From Saprospiraceae bacterium (lineage in GTDB: Bacteria; Bacteroidota; Bacteroidia; Chitinophagales; Saprospiraceae): a stretch of DNA of 64,000 bases. The stretch is taken from NCBI GenBank assembly GCA_027486765.1, contig JAIXOO010000115.1, positions 1 to 64,000 of the forward strand. The letters are read 5' to 3'. This document shows positions 39,209 through 48,945 of the stretch, one piece after another (within the stretch, counting starts at the first letter, position 1; every line of letters starts with the position of its first letter). The position numbers and the translations under genes were made by a program. The notes below the pieces were generated by a model. The model was given only the letters and a program-made list of their open reading frames with translations. It was not told where the DNA came from and did no database searches.

Positions 39209-39580
39209 TCACAAAATCACCCGTCGCACCCCATCCCGAAACAGCAAAGTGTTGAAATTCATTAAAAGGCCCAGTTTACAATCTGCCAACCGCAAATAAG
39301 TCAACAGTTGCGCCAAATGCACATCGGTCAGGGACTCAACGGCCTTCAATTCAATGATCAATTTTTCCTCGACCACTAAATCAGCCCGATAACCTACCTC
39401 AAGTTTAACCTCGTTGTAAATCAAGGGAATCGCCTTTTGCTTCTCCACCTTGAGGTCCAATTGCTTCAACTCATAAACCAAACATTCCAGATACGCGCTC
39501 TCCAACAACCCAGGCCCCAAAGCTTTGTGTACTTTCAAACCACACCCAATGGCCAATGTGGCCAGTTCATTCTCTGACAT
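39209..39580 (-). CDS. GxxExxY family protein
   Basis: GLKVHKALGPGLLESAYLECLVYEL...VGYRADLVVEEKLIIELKAVESLTDVHLAQLLTYLRLADCKLGLLMNFN. Confidence 0.9.
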   Translation of the reverse strand: MSENELATLAIGCGLKVHKALGPGLLESAYLECLVYELKQLDLKVEKQKAIPLIYNEVKLEVGYRADLVVEEKLIIELKAVESLTDVHLAQLLTYLRLADCKLGLLMNFNTLLFRDGVRRVIL

Positions 39581-39679
39581 AAAAAAAGTTTAAAAAGTGA
39601 ACAAACAGAAAGGATGTGTAAACAATTAAGGCAACCCGAAAATACATATCTTTACGCTAATTCAAAAACATCAGCTCGC

Positions 39680-41143
39680 ATGTTAGCCATTCAAAAAAGA
39701 TTAGCACCCTCCTTCTACGCCCTACTCAGTTTGCCCTCCACGGCCATGGGTTTTGCCTTGTCGGTCCAAATTTCCGCCTTGAGCTGGATCCTGAGCACCA
39801 AGTACGGCCTGGCCATTCACGACATTGGCCTGGTTTGGGCTGCCGGACCCATAGCCGGTATTTTTGGGCAGGTCATTGTGGGCCTGATCAGCGACAATGT
39901 CTGGTTTTGGGGTGGCCGCCGCAGACCTTTTATCCTGATCGGTGGTGCATTGGCCGCCTTAATGTTGTTGGCTCTGCCCAATATCGGCGTCATCTCTGAG
40001 TCCATGGGCACCGACGCCTTGCTCGGAGTAGCCATCACCGTGGCACTCACCCTTGATTTGGCCATCAACATCAGCTTCAACCCTACCCGCTCCATCATTG
40101 CCGATGTCACTCCAGCGGGTGATGCCCGCACCAAGGGTTACACCTGGATGCAGACCGTTTCGGGTACCTTTGGCGTTGCGGCTTATGCAATTGGGGCAAT
40201 TTGGGGCAATTACACCCTGATCTATTTTGGTGCCATTCTGGTGCTGCTCATTTCCGTGATCCCTCCTTTTTTCATCGAAGAACCTCGAACCTTACAAGCG
40301 GAAACCGACGCTACCGATGTACCCCAACAAAAGGCATCTTTATCGCAGATTGTAGTGGCCATTAGCCCCTTGTGGGGATACCTGTTGTATGCCATCATCG
40401 GCATCATCGCCCGGCTCCTGAACCAACCCGTCAGTTCCTTTTTACAAGGCATTTGTATTGGGGTGACTGTAGGCAGCATTTTGCTGATCTTTTTGTTGAA
40501 AAAACCGGTCTTTGGCTCCAAATACGCCCATTTGATCGACTTTCAAAAAATTCTCGCCGCCCATTCCTTTACTTGGCTGGGCATTCAAACCATGTTTGTG
40601 TACATGTTCGCCTACGTGCAGCAAAAAATCGTGGGTGTGAGCGATGATCAAATGGGGCAGGTCGTTTCCATATCCTTTTTGATCTTTAACGCCGTCGCAG
40701 CAGTGTTACCCGCCATTTTGTTGCAACCACTGACCAGCAAAATCGGACGGGTCAAAACCCATTTGATCTGCATTGCCATCATGGCGCTAGGGTACGCTGG
40801 GATATTTTTATTTGGGCATTCGGTGTCCAGCATTTATGTGCTGATGGGGGTGATAGGGATAGGCTGGGCCGCCACCGTCAGTTTACCATTCGCCATTATG
40901 TCCCAAACCATCGATCAATCGCGGATGGGGATGTTTATGGGCTTGTTCAATTTATCCGTAGTTTTACCCCAGTTGGTCGCCAGCCTGGGTGTTGGTGAAG
41001 CCATTAGTGCAGCCGAAGACAAGGGCCTGATTTTTATCATTTGTGCCCTGAGTTTGGCAATATCTGCCGTTTTATGGCTGTTCATTAAAGAGAATCAAAC
41101 AAAGGTTGAAACAGAAACACTGGTATCTGGCGGAGGCCATTGA
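39680..41143 (+). CDS. MFS transporter, sucrose/SLC45-like
   Basis: 12-TM-like; WAAGPIAGIFGQVIVGLISDNVWFWGGRRRPFILIGG; ISFNPTRSIIADVTPAGDARTKGYTWMQ. Confidence 0.8.
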   Translation: MLAIQKRLAPSFYALLSLPSTAMGFALSVQISALSWILSTKYGLAIHDIGLVWAAGPIAGIFGQVIVGLISDNVWFWGGRRRPFILIGGALAALMLLALPNIGVISESMGTDALLGVAITVALTLDLAINISFNPTRSIIADVTPAGDARTKGYTWMQTVSGTFGVAAYAIGAIWGNYTLIYFGAILVLLISVIPPFFIEEPRTLQAETDATDVPQQKASLSQIVVAISPLWGYLLYAIIGIIARLLNQPVSSFLQGICIGVTVGSILLIFLLKKPVFGSKYAHLIDFQKILAAHSFTWLGIQTMFVYMFAYVQQKIVGVSDDQMGQVVSISFLIFNAVAAVLPAILLQPLTSKIGRVKTHLICIAIMALGYAGIFLFGHSVSSIYVLMGVIGIGWAATVSLPFAIMSQTIDQSRMGMFMGLFNLSVVLPQLVASLGVGEAISAAEDKGLIFIICALSLAISAVLWLFIKENQTKVETETLVSGGGH

Positions 41144-41173
41144 CATATTTACTTTTTTCAACAAACACATTCA

Positions 41174-43057
41174 ATGAAGTCTGTTAAAACACTACTACTT
41201 GCTATTTCCATGCTGAGTGTTGCGACGGGTTGGGCACAAAAATTCCCACTCACCCCTCTCCCACTCGAAGACATGAGTAAATTCAAAACTACGGGCAGCA
41301 ATTGGCAAATTGTGGGCGATGTGGTGATGGATCGCAATGGCGGCATGAAAGTTACACCCGGCAAAGGGATCCTGCTCAACAATGTATCCGACAAGGACCA
41401 CGACATTCTGGAACAGGCTGGCAAAAAACAGGACTGGGCCACCGTCGAAGGTTACAAGGTGCTTACCACCTGGGAACATGGCGACTTGGAACTGGAACTG
41501 GATTTTATGATGCCCAAAGGCTCCAACTCGGGCATCTACCTGCAAGGACGTTATGAGGTACAGTTGTTCGACAGCTGGGGCGTAAAATCGCCCAAGTACG
41601 GCGACCTCGGCGGCATTTACCGCAACTGGGAAAGCGCCCCTGGCAAAATCTACATGGGCAAAGCACCCCTGGCCAACGCGGCTAAAGCACCCGGCCTGTG
41701 GCAAAACATGAAAATTTCCTTCCAGGCACCCCGTTTTGATGCCCAAGGCAAAAAAACTGAAAATGCCCGCCTACACTACGTGATCATCAATGGCGTAACG
41801 GTACACCAAAATCTGGAAATTCCACTGCCAACCGGCGGCCCGATCGACCAAAAAGAAGTGCCCCTTGGCCCTATTTTCATCCAGGGCGACCACGGTGCAG
41901 TGGCATTCCGCAACATCAAGTACCGCTCCCTGGGGGCTAAAACGGCCAGTACCAGCGACATCAGCTACAAGTACTTCGAAGGCAAATTTAAAACAGCCGA
42001 GGAGTTGAATGCTCAAACACCTAAGTCTAGCGGAAAACTTCCCGCCGTTACAGTCGAAGTGCTGGACCTGGAGGATGTTTCTGGTGTACGCTTTGATGGC
42101 GTATTGAACGTTCCTGAAGATGGCTATTACCTGATGTCGCTCAATACAACCGGGGGGTACAAACTGCAAATCGACAACCAGAATGTAGCCTTCAACGAGC
42201 GCCCGGATAGTTGGTGGGATTCAAAACAGAGTAGTGTTCAACTCAAGGCTGGTGCGCACCCTTTTACCCTCTATTACTACAAAGACGCGGGCTATATGCC
42301 TCCCCGGTTGGGTTGGGTCATTGAGGGTTCGGCCATTCAACGTTCCACATTGACCACTTTTGGTTCTTATCCACCAGACCCCAACCCTACTTCCCCCATT
42401 CAGGTTGCAGTGGGCAGCAAAACCAAACTGCTCCGCGCTTTCCTGGATTTTGAACGCGATCGGGCCCGCCGCCTCACCCATACCATTGGTGTCGGTGATC
42501 CGGGGGGGCTGCATTACATCTACGACCTCAAAGCAGGCAACGTAGCCTGTGTTTGGCGGGGCGATTTTGTGGATGCTACCCCCATGTGGAATGACCGGGG
42601 TGATGGTAGTTTCCGCCCAATGGGAGTCACCCAGTACACCTTTATTGGCCAAAGCCTGGGCATCATCCAGGGCAGAAGTGACGCATTTCCCACCACCTAT
42701 CAGGAAGCCGACTTCAAAACCAAAGGTTACGCCATTGAGGAAGCCACTGGACGGCCTATTTTCCGCTACAGCTACAAAGGAATCGATGTAGAGGAGCGTT
42801 GTTACCCCAGCGTAGACCAAAACAGTCTGGTCCGGGAAATCGCGCTGAATGGGACGATTCCTGAAGGGGCACACCTCAAGTTGGCAGAAGGCAAAGACAT
42901 CATGGCCATGCCCGACGGGTCTTTTGCCATTGACGACCGCAAGTATTACATCGTCATAGGTGGTGACCTAAAAGCATCGGTTCGTGATTTTAATGGCAAA
43001 AAAGAATTGGTGTTGCCGGTGAAAGCTGGCATCGCGAAGTACTCGATTGTTTGGTAA
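41174..43057 (+). CDS. DUF1080/3-keto-disaccharide hydrolase-like protein with PA14-like domain
   Basis: WEHGDLELELDFMMPKGSNSGIYLQGRYEVQLFDSWGVKSPKYGDLGGIY...GPIFIQGDHGAVAFRNIKYR; PA14-like GYYLMSLNTTGGYKLQIDNQ. Confidence 0.75.
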   Translation: MKSVKTLLLAISMLSVATGWAQKFPLTPLPLEDMSKFKTTGSNWQIVGDVVMDRNGGMKVTPGKGILLNNVSDKDHDILEQAGKKQDWATVEGYKVLTTWEHGDLELELDFMMPKGSNSGIYLQGRYEVQLFDSWGVKSPKYGDLGGIYRNWESAPGKIYMGKAPLANAAKAPGLWQNMKISFQAPRFDAQGKKTENARLHYVIINGVTVHQNLEIPLPTGGPIDQKEVPLGPIFIQGDHGAVAFRNIKYRSLGAKTASTSDISYKYFEGKFKTAEELNAQTPKSSGKLPAVTVEVLDLEDVSGVRFDGVLNVPEDGYYLMSLNTTGGYKLQIDNQNVAFNERPDSWWDSKQSSVQLKAGAHPFTLYYYKDAGYMPPRLGWVIEGSAIQRSTLTTFGSYPPDPNPTSPIQVAVGSKTKLLRAFLDFERDRARRLTHTIGVGDPGGLHYIYDLKAGNVACVWRGDFVDATPMWNDRGDGSFRPMGVTQYTFIGQSLGIIQGRSDAFPTTYQEADFKTKGYAIEEATGRPIFRYSYKGIDVEERCYPSVDQNSLVREIALNGTIPEGAHLKLAEGKDIMAMPDGSFAIDDRKYYIVIGGDLKASVRDFNGKKELVLPVKAGIAKYSIVW

Positions 43058-43074
43058 GCTTTAAAAAAAACATT

Positions 43075-45054
43075 ATGAAATACATGCTTCGAACCGGACT
43101 CATTCTGGCCGGTCTGCTCATCATACAAGTATTTACCAGTTTTACCTGGAACGTCAATCCGCCGGCGAAAACACCCACGGAAGACGATTATTACAAAATC
43201 ATCACCCTGCCCACTCCCGAAGGGATGTTGCTGGAAGTGGGTGGGATAACGACCTTGCAAGACGGTCGCCTGGCCCTTTGTACCCGCCGTGGAGATGTCT
43301 ACCTAGTAGAAAATGCAGAAATGGCCAACGGTGCGGTGCCTCGTTACAAACTCTTTGCCTCTGGTTTGCACGAACCCTTGGGTTTGGCTTCTAAAGACAA
43401 TGCCCTCTACGCCGCTCAACGTGGTGAACTCACCAAACTGATGGACACCAACGGCGACGACGTAGCGGATGTGTACGAAACCGTTTACGCCTGGCCCGTT
43501 TCTGGCCACTACCACGAATATTCCTACGGGCCAAAATTTGCACCCGACGGCAGCATGTTTGTCACGGGCAACGTGGCTTTTGGTGACCAGGAATGGTGGC
43601 GGGGTGAAAGCCGGGTCTTTGGCCGTGGCTGGACCATGCGCATCACTCCCGACGGCAAAATGGAGCCCTGGGCTACCGGGATGCGTTCCCCTTGTGGTTT
43701 GGGCATGATCGATGGAGAATTGTTTTACGACGACAACCAGGGCGATTACATGGGTTCTGGTGGGATTTGGCACGTTAAAAAAGGTGCTTTCACCGGCCAC
43801 CCGGCTGGATTGGTGTGGACGGATAAAATTGCCAACTCGCCAGTAAAAATGACCGCCGATCAGTTCAATGCCGTGGTCGATCCTCGTAAAGTTAAAAATG
43901 GCACTGGAGGCTACAACAAACCTGAAAACATCGACAACGAAGCCAATCCAAACACCCTTTTTGCCATAAAAAGTAAATTACCGGAAGTAACCCTGCCCGC
44001 AGTTTGGCTGCCGCACGGGATTTTGGGCATTTCCAACTCCGAAATTGTACCCGATGAAACCAAAGGTGGATTTGGGCCTTTTACAGGTCAGGTTTTTGTA
44101 GGTGACCAGGGCCAAAGTCGCGTGATGCGGGTGGTCATGGAGAAGGTGAAGGGAGAATATCAAGGCGTAGCTTTTGATTTCCGCAGCGGTTTCCAATCGG
44201 GAATCTTGCGCATGACTTGGGGACACGATGGTTCTTTGTACGTGGGTGAAACCAACCGTGGTTGGGGTTCTGCTGGCACGTCCACTTCGGGCTTACAGCG
44301 CTTGGCCTGGACAGGTAAAGTGCCCATGGAAATGAAAACAGTGCGTGCAATGCCCGATGGATTTGAGATTGAATTTACTTTGCCCGTTGACAAGGCCAGC
44401 GCCGAAAACCTGGCTTCCTATGCTGGCAAAAACTTCATCTACAAGTACCATCCGGTGTACGGTAGCCCGCCCATCAGCGATGCCCCCCTCAACATCAAAG
44501 GGGCAAAAGTATCGGAAGATGGCTTGAAAGTGCGCCTGCTTATCGACAACATCAAGCAATACTATCTGCACGAAATCAAAGTGGATGGCGTTCGCTCACG
44601 CGATGGTTTGCCTGTTTTGCACCCAACGGCTTACTACACGCTCAACAACATTCCAGATGGTACAAAACTGAGCATGTCGGAAGTAAGTACCAAAAAAATG
44701 GAAGCTACCCCAGCAAAGGCGGCTGCAGAAGTGAAGGTAAAAGTGCCCAAAGCCAAAACGGGCAAGGAAACCGTAGACGCCAAAGCGCCTTCTTACGATA
44801 AGGTACAACCACTGCTAGCCAAATGGACCTGTTTGGGTTGCCACAACACCAACGCCCGTCAGGTTGGCCCTTCATTTACCGATATCGCCAAGCGCAAGTA
44901 CAGCAACGAGCGCATCGTACAATTGATTCACAAACCTGAGCCTAAAAACTGGCCCGAATACGCTACCGAAATGGCCGCTATGCCCCAGGTACCGAAGGCG
45001 GATGCTTTGAAAATGGCGGCGTGGATTAATTCTTTGCGCCAGGAAACACCTTAA
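43075..45054 (+). CDS. Sugar dehydrogenase-like beta-propeller fused to C-terminal cytochrome c
   Basis: EVGGITTLQDGRLALCTRRGDVYLVENAE...; C-terminal CLGCHNTNARQVGPSFTDIAKRKY...MAAMPQVPKADALKMAAWINSL. Confidence 0.8.
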   Translation: MKYMLRTGLILAGLLIIQVFTSFTWNVNPPAKTPTEDDYYKIITLPTPEGMLLEVGGITTLQDGRLALCTRRGDVYLVENAEMANGAVPRYKLFASGLHEPLGLASKDNALYAAQRGELTKLMDTNGDDVADVYETVYAWPVSGHYHEYSYGPKFAPDGSMFVTGNVAFGDQEWWRGESRVFGRGWTMRITPDGKMEPWATGMRSPCGLGMIDGELFYDDNQGDYMGSGGIWHVKKGAFTGHPAGLVWTDKIANSPVKMTADQFNAVVDPRKVKNGTGGYNKPENIDNEANPNTLFAIKSKLPEVTLPAVWLPHGILGISNSEIVPDETKGGFGPFTGQVFVGDQGQSRVMRVVMEKVKGEYQGVAFDFRSGFQSGILRMTWGHDGSLYVGETNRGWGSAGTSTSGLQRLAWTGKVPMEMKTVRAMPDGFEIEFTLPVDKASAENLASYAGKNFIYKYHPVYGSPPISDAPLNIKGAKVSEDGLKVRLLIDNIKQYYLHEIKVDGVRSRDGLPVLHPTAYYTLNNIPDGTKLSMSEVSTKKMEATPAKAAAEVKVKVPKAKTGKETVDAKAPSYDKVQPLLAKWTCLGCHNTNARQVGPSFTDIAKRKYSNERIVQLIHKPEPKNWPEYATEMAAMPQVPKADALKMAAWINSLRQETP

Positions 45055-45058
45055 ATTA

Positions 45059-45157
45059 GTGATAAGTTATAAATGATGAATGATGAATTGCTGCCGCAGA
45101 GACTTAGACAATGTCTCTGCGGCAGCAATTCATCATTCATCACTTTTCACTCATCAC
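45059..45157. repeat. Family A hairpin element, copy 4 (core 45089-45127)
   Basis: GTGATAAGTTATAAATGATGAATGATGAATTGCTGCCGCAGAGA...TCTCTGCGGCAGCAATTCATCATTCATCACTTTTCACTCATCAC. Confidence 0.9.
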
Positions 45158-46194
45158 TATTTCCCTCCCGTATACATCTTACAATCCACTTTAAATTCGA
45201 TAAAGCGTTGATTGTTTGTTTCCAAAATTTCAGCAATTTTTAAGCCTGAATCCACAATACCGCCCAGAAAGAAAGCTCTTCCACAGTAGTTATGTAAATC
45301 AACCATCGGTAGCTTCATGTCATTCACATAGTAGATTTGTGAAGCACCTGGCGCCAGGGTTTTGGTGTTGGAAATCCGACCACCAATCACCAGTTTATCT
45401 TCAGGGAATTGTCCCGCAGCAGCTAGAGGAGCAAAGGCCATTGGAGCGGCTGTGTTGGAAGAAGTAATGATGTCTACCATGTAGCCATTCACCGGGTCAC
45501 TGTCGGTGCCAATTGCTGGAGCAGTACCAATGTTTTTCACCTCAATTTTGAATTCAGAGAAAGCCAAACCAGGGCCACCAACCGGATTAGCCAAGGCCAT
45601 GTAGGTAATCACGAGATCAGGGCGACCGGCAGTTGTTGAACCACCGCAATCCAACTTGACCCGAACAAAACGGGTATTGTCATTTTCATTGGTTTCTGCT
45701 ACTTTTTTGCCAGGGTCAGCAATCGCACCGATGGCAACATAGCCCATTTGGCAAGGTTTAGCAATTACTTTAGGCATAGGGAAACTTTCCAGGTAGGTGT
45801 CTTCCTGACCAGGGGCCAAGGTTTTTGTGTTGCTGTAGCGACCACCGATCACCAGCATGTCTTCCTGGAATTCGTAGGGATTAGGAACTACCGCGAAGGC
45901 AATCGGTGCGCTAGCGTCGGTAGACAAAACCATGTCAACCATATAGCCTTTGGCGGGGTCATCCAGGGTGCCAATGGCTTTGGCAGAGCCGATGTTTTTT
46001 ACGGTTACTTTGCAATTGACTGTTTCACCTGGCAAGTACACTGGTTTTTCTGGGACAATATTGGTGATGACCAGATTGGGCGCCGCAATAGTTAAAGCAG
46101 ACGGATTGACCACTACCGGATTTTGAGCCGATGCCAAAATTGTGACCAAGGAGGCAACAAAAGTGAAAAGTGCATTGAAGCTTAACTTTTTCAT
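45157..46194 (-). CDS. Secreted protein with two CARDB-like domains
   Basis: Signal peptide MKKLSFNALFTFVASLVTILASAQ; tandem paralogous halves (PNLVITNIVPEKPVYLPGETVNCKVTVKNIGSAKAIG / PDLVITYMALANPVGG...KIEVKNIGTAPAIG). Confidence 0.65.
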   Translation of the reverse strand: MKKLSFNALFTFVASLVTILASAQNPVVVNPSALTIAAPNLVITNIVPEKPVYLPGETVNCKVTVKNIGSAKAIGTLDDPAKGYMVDMVLSTDASAPIAFAVVPNPYEFQEDMLVIGGRYSNTKTLAPGQEDTYLESFPMPKVIAKPCQMGYVAIGAIADPGKKVAETNENDNTRFVRVKLDCGGSTTAGRPDLVITYMALANPVGGPGLAFSEFKIEVKNIGTAPAIGTDSDPVNGYMVDIITSSNTAAPMAFAPLAAAGQFPEDKLVIGGRISNTKTLAPGASQIYYVNDMKLPMVDLHNYCGRAFFLGGIVDSGLKIAEILETNNQRFIEFKVDCKMYTGGK

Positions 46195-46330
46195 TGGGAT
46201 GTTTTTATTTAGGTTAAAGATGTTTTGATTAAAGACGTTACATCCCAATGTGTCGAATGCTATCAGCTCCGTTCCACTTTTTTGCTTTTTTTAATGCTAG
46301 TGCTCCAAAGTTGATCAATAAAATAAAAAA

Positions 46331-46357
46331 GGGCAGAAACCATTCAAGTTTCTACCC
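46331..46357 (-). terminator. Terminator of the haloperoxidase-like gene
   Basis: On the minus strand: GGGTAGAAAC-ttgaatg-GTTTCTGCCC followed by TTTTTTATTTT. Confidence 0.75.
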
Positions 46358-46383
46358 TCACTATTCAAGTATTACAGGAGCGC

Positions 46384-47922
46384 TTATTCCGCTCCGTCTT
46401 GTTTTGCTCTATTGAGGCTGTATTGCGCGACGTTTTTACCTTGGGTGATCCCCACCTCAGCATCAAATCGGTAGTGAATACCTCCCAAAATCCGGGACTC
46501 CGCAGCTTCATCTGCCCACGCTCTCGCTTTTTGAGCTTCGTTGGGAAAAACGTACGCTACAACTTCCGAGGCAGCAGCAGAAAACGTGCTGTGCCCGGAA
46601 GTGTAGGCAGGAAAGTTTGGAGTACCCAGTATAGTCTTGAACCCCGGAATCGCTTGGATTGGCCGGGGGTAATGGTAGTAATATTTCGTATCCCAACAGC
46701 TGACTCCTGCATCCATAACTGCCATATTCAAGTAGGCAAAAGTGCGGGCGGAGCGTAGTGGGTTAAATTTGTATTCGATCAACAAATCTTTGACGTAGCG
46801 ATTCCAGTGCCCTGGAGGGGTATAGGTGCCCAAACCATCTGACCACCAGTTGGCGATTTTGCGCTGTTCCGGGGTGATCTTTTTGGCGATGTCCTGTAAT
46901 TCTTTGGCCGCGGTATTGAATTCGGCGGAGCCAGGTGCTGGTGGCGGCCCGGGGCGAACCACTTCTACATTCGGTACATTCCACATTTTCACCTTGCCAA
47001 AAAGTGGCGCCAAACCAACCGGACGAACAGGGGATTCCATGTTGTCCCATTGCCAACCATATCGTTTGAACGCAGCAGTTTTAATGGAATCAGAAATGGG
47101 TTTGGGCGTTTGAGCTTTGCTCATGCCATCCGTCCGCGCTCTGGCCAAGGCCACTTTGGCTACTTCCACACCAATGGTTGAACCTGCATCGATGTCACTT
47201 TTTACGTTCACACCTGCCCAGGTCAAGCTGGACATGTGTTCGGTAGCTTTAGCAGCCAAGTACTCCTTTTCCAATGGGAACATCGCCGTCAGGATATCCC
47301 GCGATGCAGCTGCGACTACTGCCCCATCTGCAGGATAAGCAGGCAGAGAAGTTTTGGCGTATGCGGGAATGATGCTGTTGTCGACGTCCGATGGCGCTTT
47401 GCGATTGTAGGTATACTTGTAATGCCAGGCAGAGACCAAACCATCAAATTGTGCTACACTCAAATAGGCCAAGGCCCGGGAGGTGTAAGCTGGGTGCGCA
47501 AAAGGAAATTGCGGGTATTTGCTCGGATTGGCAGGATCCGGCAAAGTATAGGTACCATCTGCATTGGGTTGTGGAATGATGTTGTACTTGGCAGCCAATT
47601 CCAGCGCAATCTCGTTCCAGCGCAGGACTGGGTTGTTGGTCCAATATTCAATCGCTTTCTTTTGGTCGTTGGTCAAATTGGCCATCGCCGTTTTAAGGGC
47701 AGCCAATTCATTTTTATAGTCGTCGGAACTGACGTCCTTAGGAGTGGGAATGGAAATTTGGTTGCCCCCGCTTAGAAGGATTGGTTTCCAGGAACCGCCT
47801 TTTTCATCCAGGCTAGCGAAAGTGTAATCGGCATAATCGGCGCGGGTCAGCAATTCTTTTTCACAGGAAAAAGCATACACCAGGCCGAATGCGAAAATGA
47901 GACGTATCCATTTATTTTTCAT
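46384..47922 (-). CDS. Vanadium-dependent haloperoxidase/PAP2-like lipoprotein
   Basis: Lipobox VYAFSCEKE; KYYYHYPRPIQAI, FPAYTSGHSTFSAAASEVVAYVFP, EAAESRILGGIHYRFDAEVG. Confidence 0.85.
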   Translation of the reverse strand: MKNKWIRLIFAFGLVYAFSCEKELLTRADYADYTFASLDEKGGSWKPILLSGGNQISIPTPKDVSSDDYKNELAALKTAMANLTNDQKKAIEYWTNNPVLRWNEIALELAAKYNIIPQPNADGTYTLPDPANPSKYPQFPFAHPAYTSRALAYLSVAQFDGLVSAWHYKYTYNRKAPSDVDNSIIPAYAKTSLPAYPADGAVVAAASRDILTAMFPLEKEYLAAKATEHMSSLTWAGVNVKSDIDAGSTIGVEVAKVALARARTDGMSKAQTPKPISDSIKTAAFKRYGWQWDNMESPVRPVGLAPLFGKVKMWNVPNVEVVRPGPPPAPGSAEFNTAAKELQDIAKKITPEQRKIANWWSDGLGTYTPPGHWNRYVKDLLIEYKFNPLRSARTFAYLNMAVMDAGVSCWDTKYYYHYPRPIQAIPGFKTILGTPNFPAYTSGHSTFSAAASEVVAYVFPNEAQKARAWADEAAESRILGGIHYRFDAEVGITQGKNVAQYSLNRAKQDGAE

Positions 47923-47937
47923 GGCGAATTGGCGATT

Positions 47938-48864
47938 TTAGAGTTTAAACTGATAGGTTACCCCGGCACCCACGCTTTGGAATTTACCCATGTTGCGGCC
48001 ATCAATAACTTTGGAATAGTAAGCCAGGATTCCCAAACCCTGGATCGCTTTGATGCCTTTGAAATAATACTGGCCAAAGAAACCCACCTGGTCAAACGAC
48101 ATTTTATTGGTTGGCTGTGGCGCATTGTAAATCCGAATGTCATCTCCACTCAGGCAATGTACCGCCATGTAATTGGCTTCCAGTTTCAAGGAGTTGTTAA
48201 AAAGCCAAACCCCTACGGCACCGTGGTAATTCAAGGCATTGGGCACATCCATCCACTCTGAATAGTAGCTACCATTGTTGTAGTAATAGTCGCGTTCTAC
48301 CTTGCTTTGACCACGCCAAAGGTGCGCAAATGCGCCACGGGCGTAGATGCCATTGTCGAAGCGGTACTGCAAGATGCCACGCAGGGTTACCTCTCTGGTT
48401 TTGAGGCCAATGCTAAAGGGCATGTAATCCGACAAATAATTGGATACCGGGAAAGAAAAACCAGCTGTAGTCAAAAAGGACACCTTGCCCGGACCTACCT
48501 GGCGGTTAAACAATTCCGCTTTAACCGCAATGCCCAAGTCCTGCAAACCTTTGGCACCAACCAGTTGCCCACCCGTTGCATCCGTAGCAATATAGGGTAC
48601 CCCCGCAAGTAGATTGATTTTGTCAGTAATGCCATAAGCAAACATCGGCATGATGATCTCCCTGGAAAAAGTGCCAATATTGGCGTTTTCGCGCAAGCGG
48701 GTACCTTCCCAGTATTGATTCCAGGAGCCAGTTTCATAAGAGGCTGCCAAACAGATTTCCCGCTTTTTCATCATCAGGTCATCGGAAGGCGTTTGGGCAA
48801 ATACAGCGCCCAATTGGCTGAGTAATACAGCCAACACCAGTATGTATTGGAAGTGATTTTTCAT
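47938..48864 (-). CDS. Outer-membrane beta-barrel (transporter-like) protein
   Basis: Signal peptide; alternating amphipathic strands, terminal VGAGVTYQFKL. Confidence 0.6.
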   Translation of the reverse strand: MKNHFQYILVLAVLLSQLGAVFAQTPSDDLMMKKREICLAASYETGSWNQYWEGTRLRENANIGTFSREIIMPMFAYGITDKINLLAGVPYIATDATGGQLVGAKGLQDLGIAVKAELFNRQVGPGKVSFLTTAGFSFPVSNYLSDYMPFSIGLKTREVTLRGILQYRFDNGIYARGAFAHLWRGQSKVERDYYYNNGSYYSEWMDVPNALNYHGAVGVWLFNNSLKLEANYMAVHCLSGDDIRIYNAPQPTNKMSFDQVGFFGQYYFKGIKAIQGLGILAYYSKVIDGRNMGKFQSVGAGVTYQFKL

Positions 48865-48945
48865 CGAAAAAAATTAAACCAATGAGGATTAGCCATGGCG
48901 CTACAAGAGCGCATGGTCATTACAAAAAATGGAAAGCATGAAAAA

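Noticed and set aside
46384-48864. Biosynthetic gene cluster around the haloperoxidase
   Set aside because: No core biosynthetic enzymes (PKS, NRPS, terpene synthase) adjacent.
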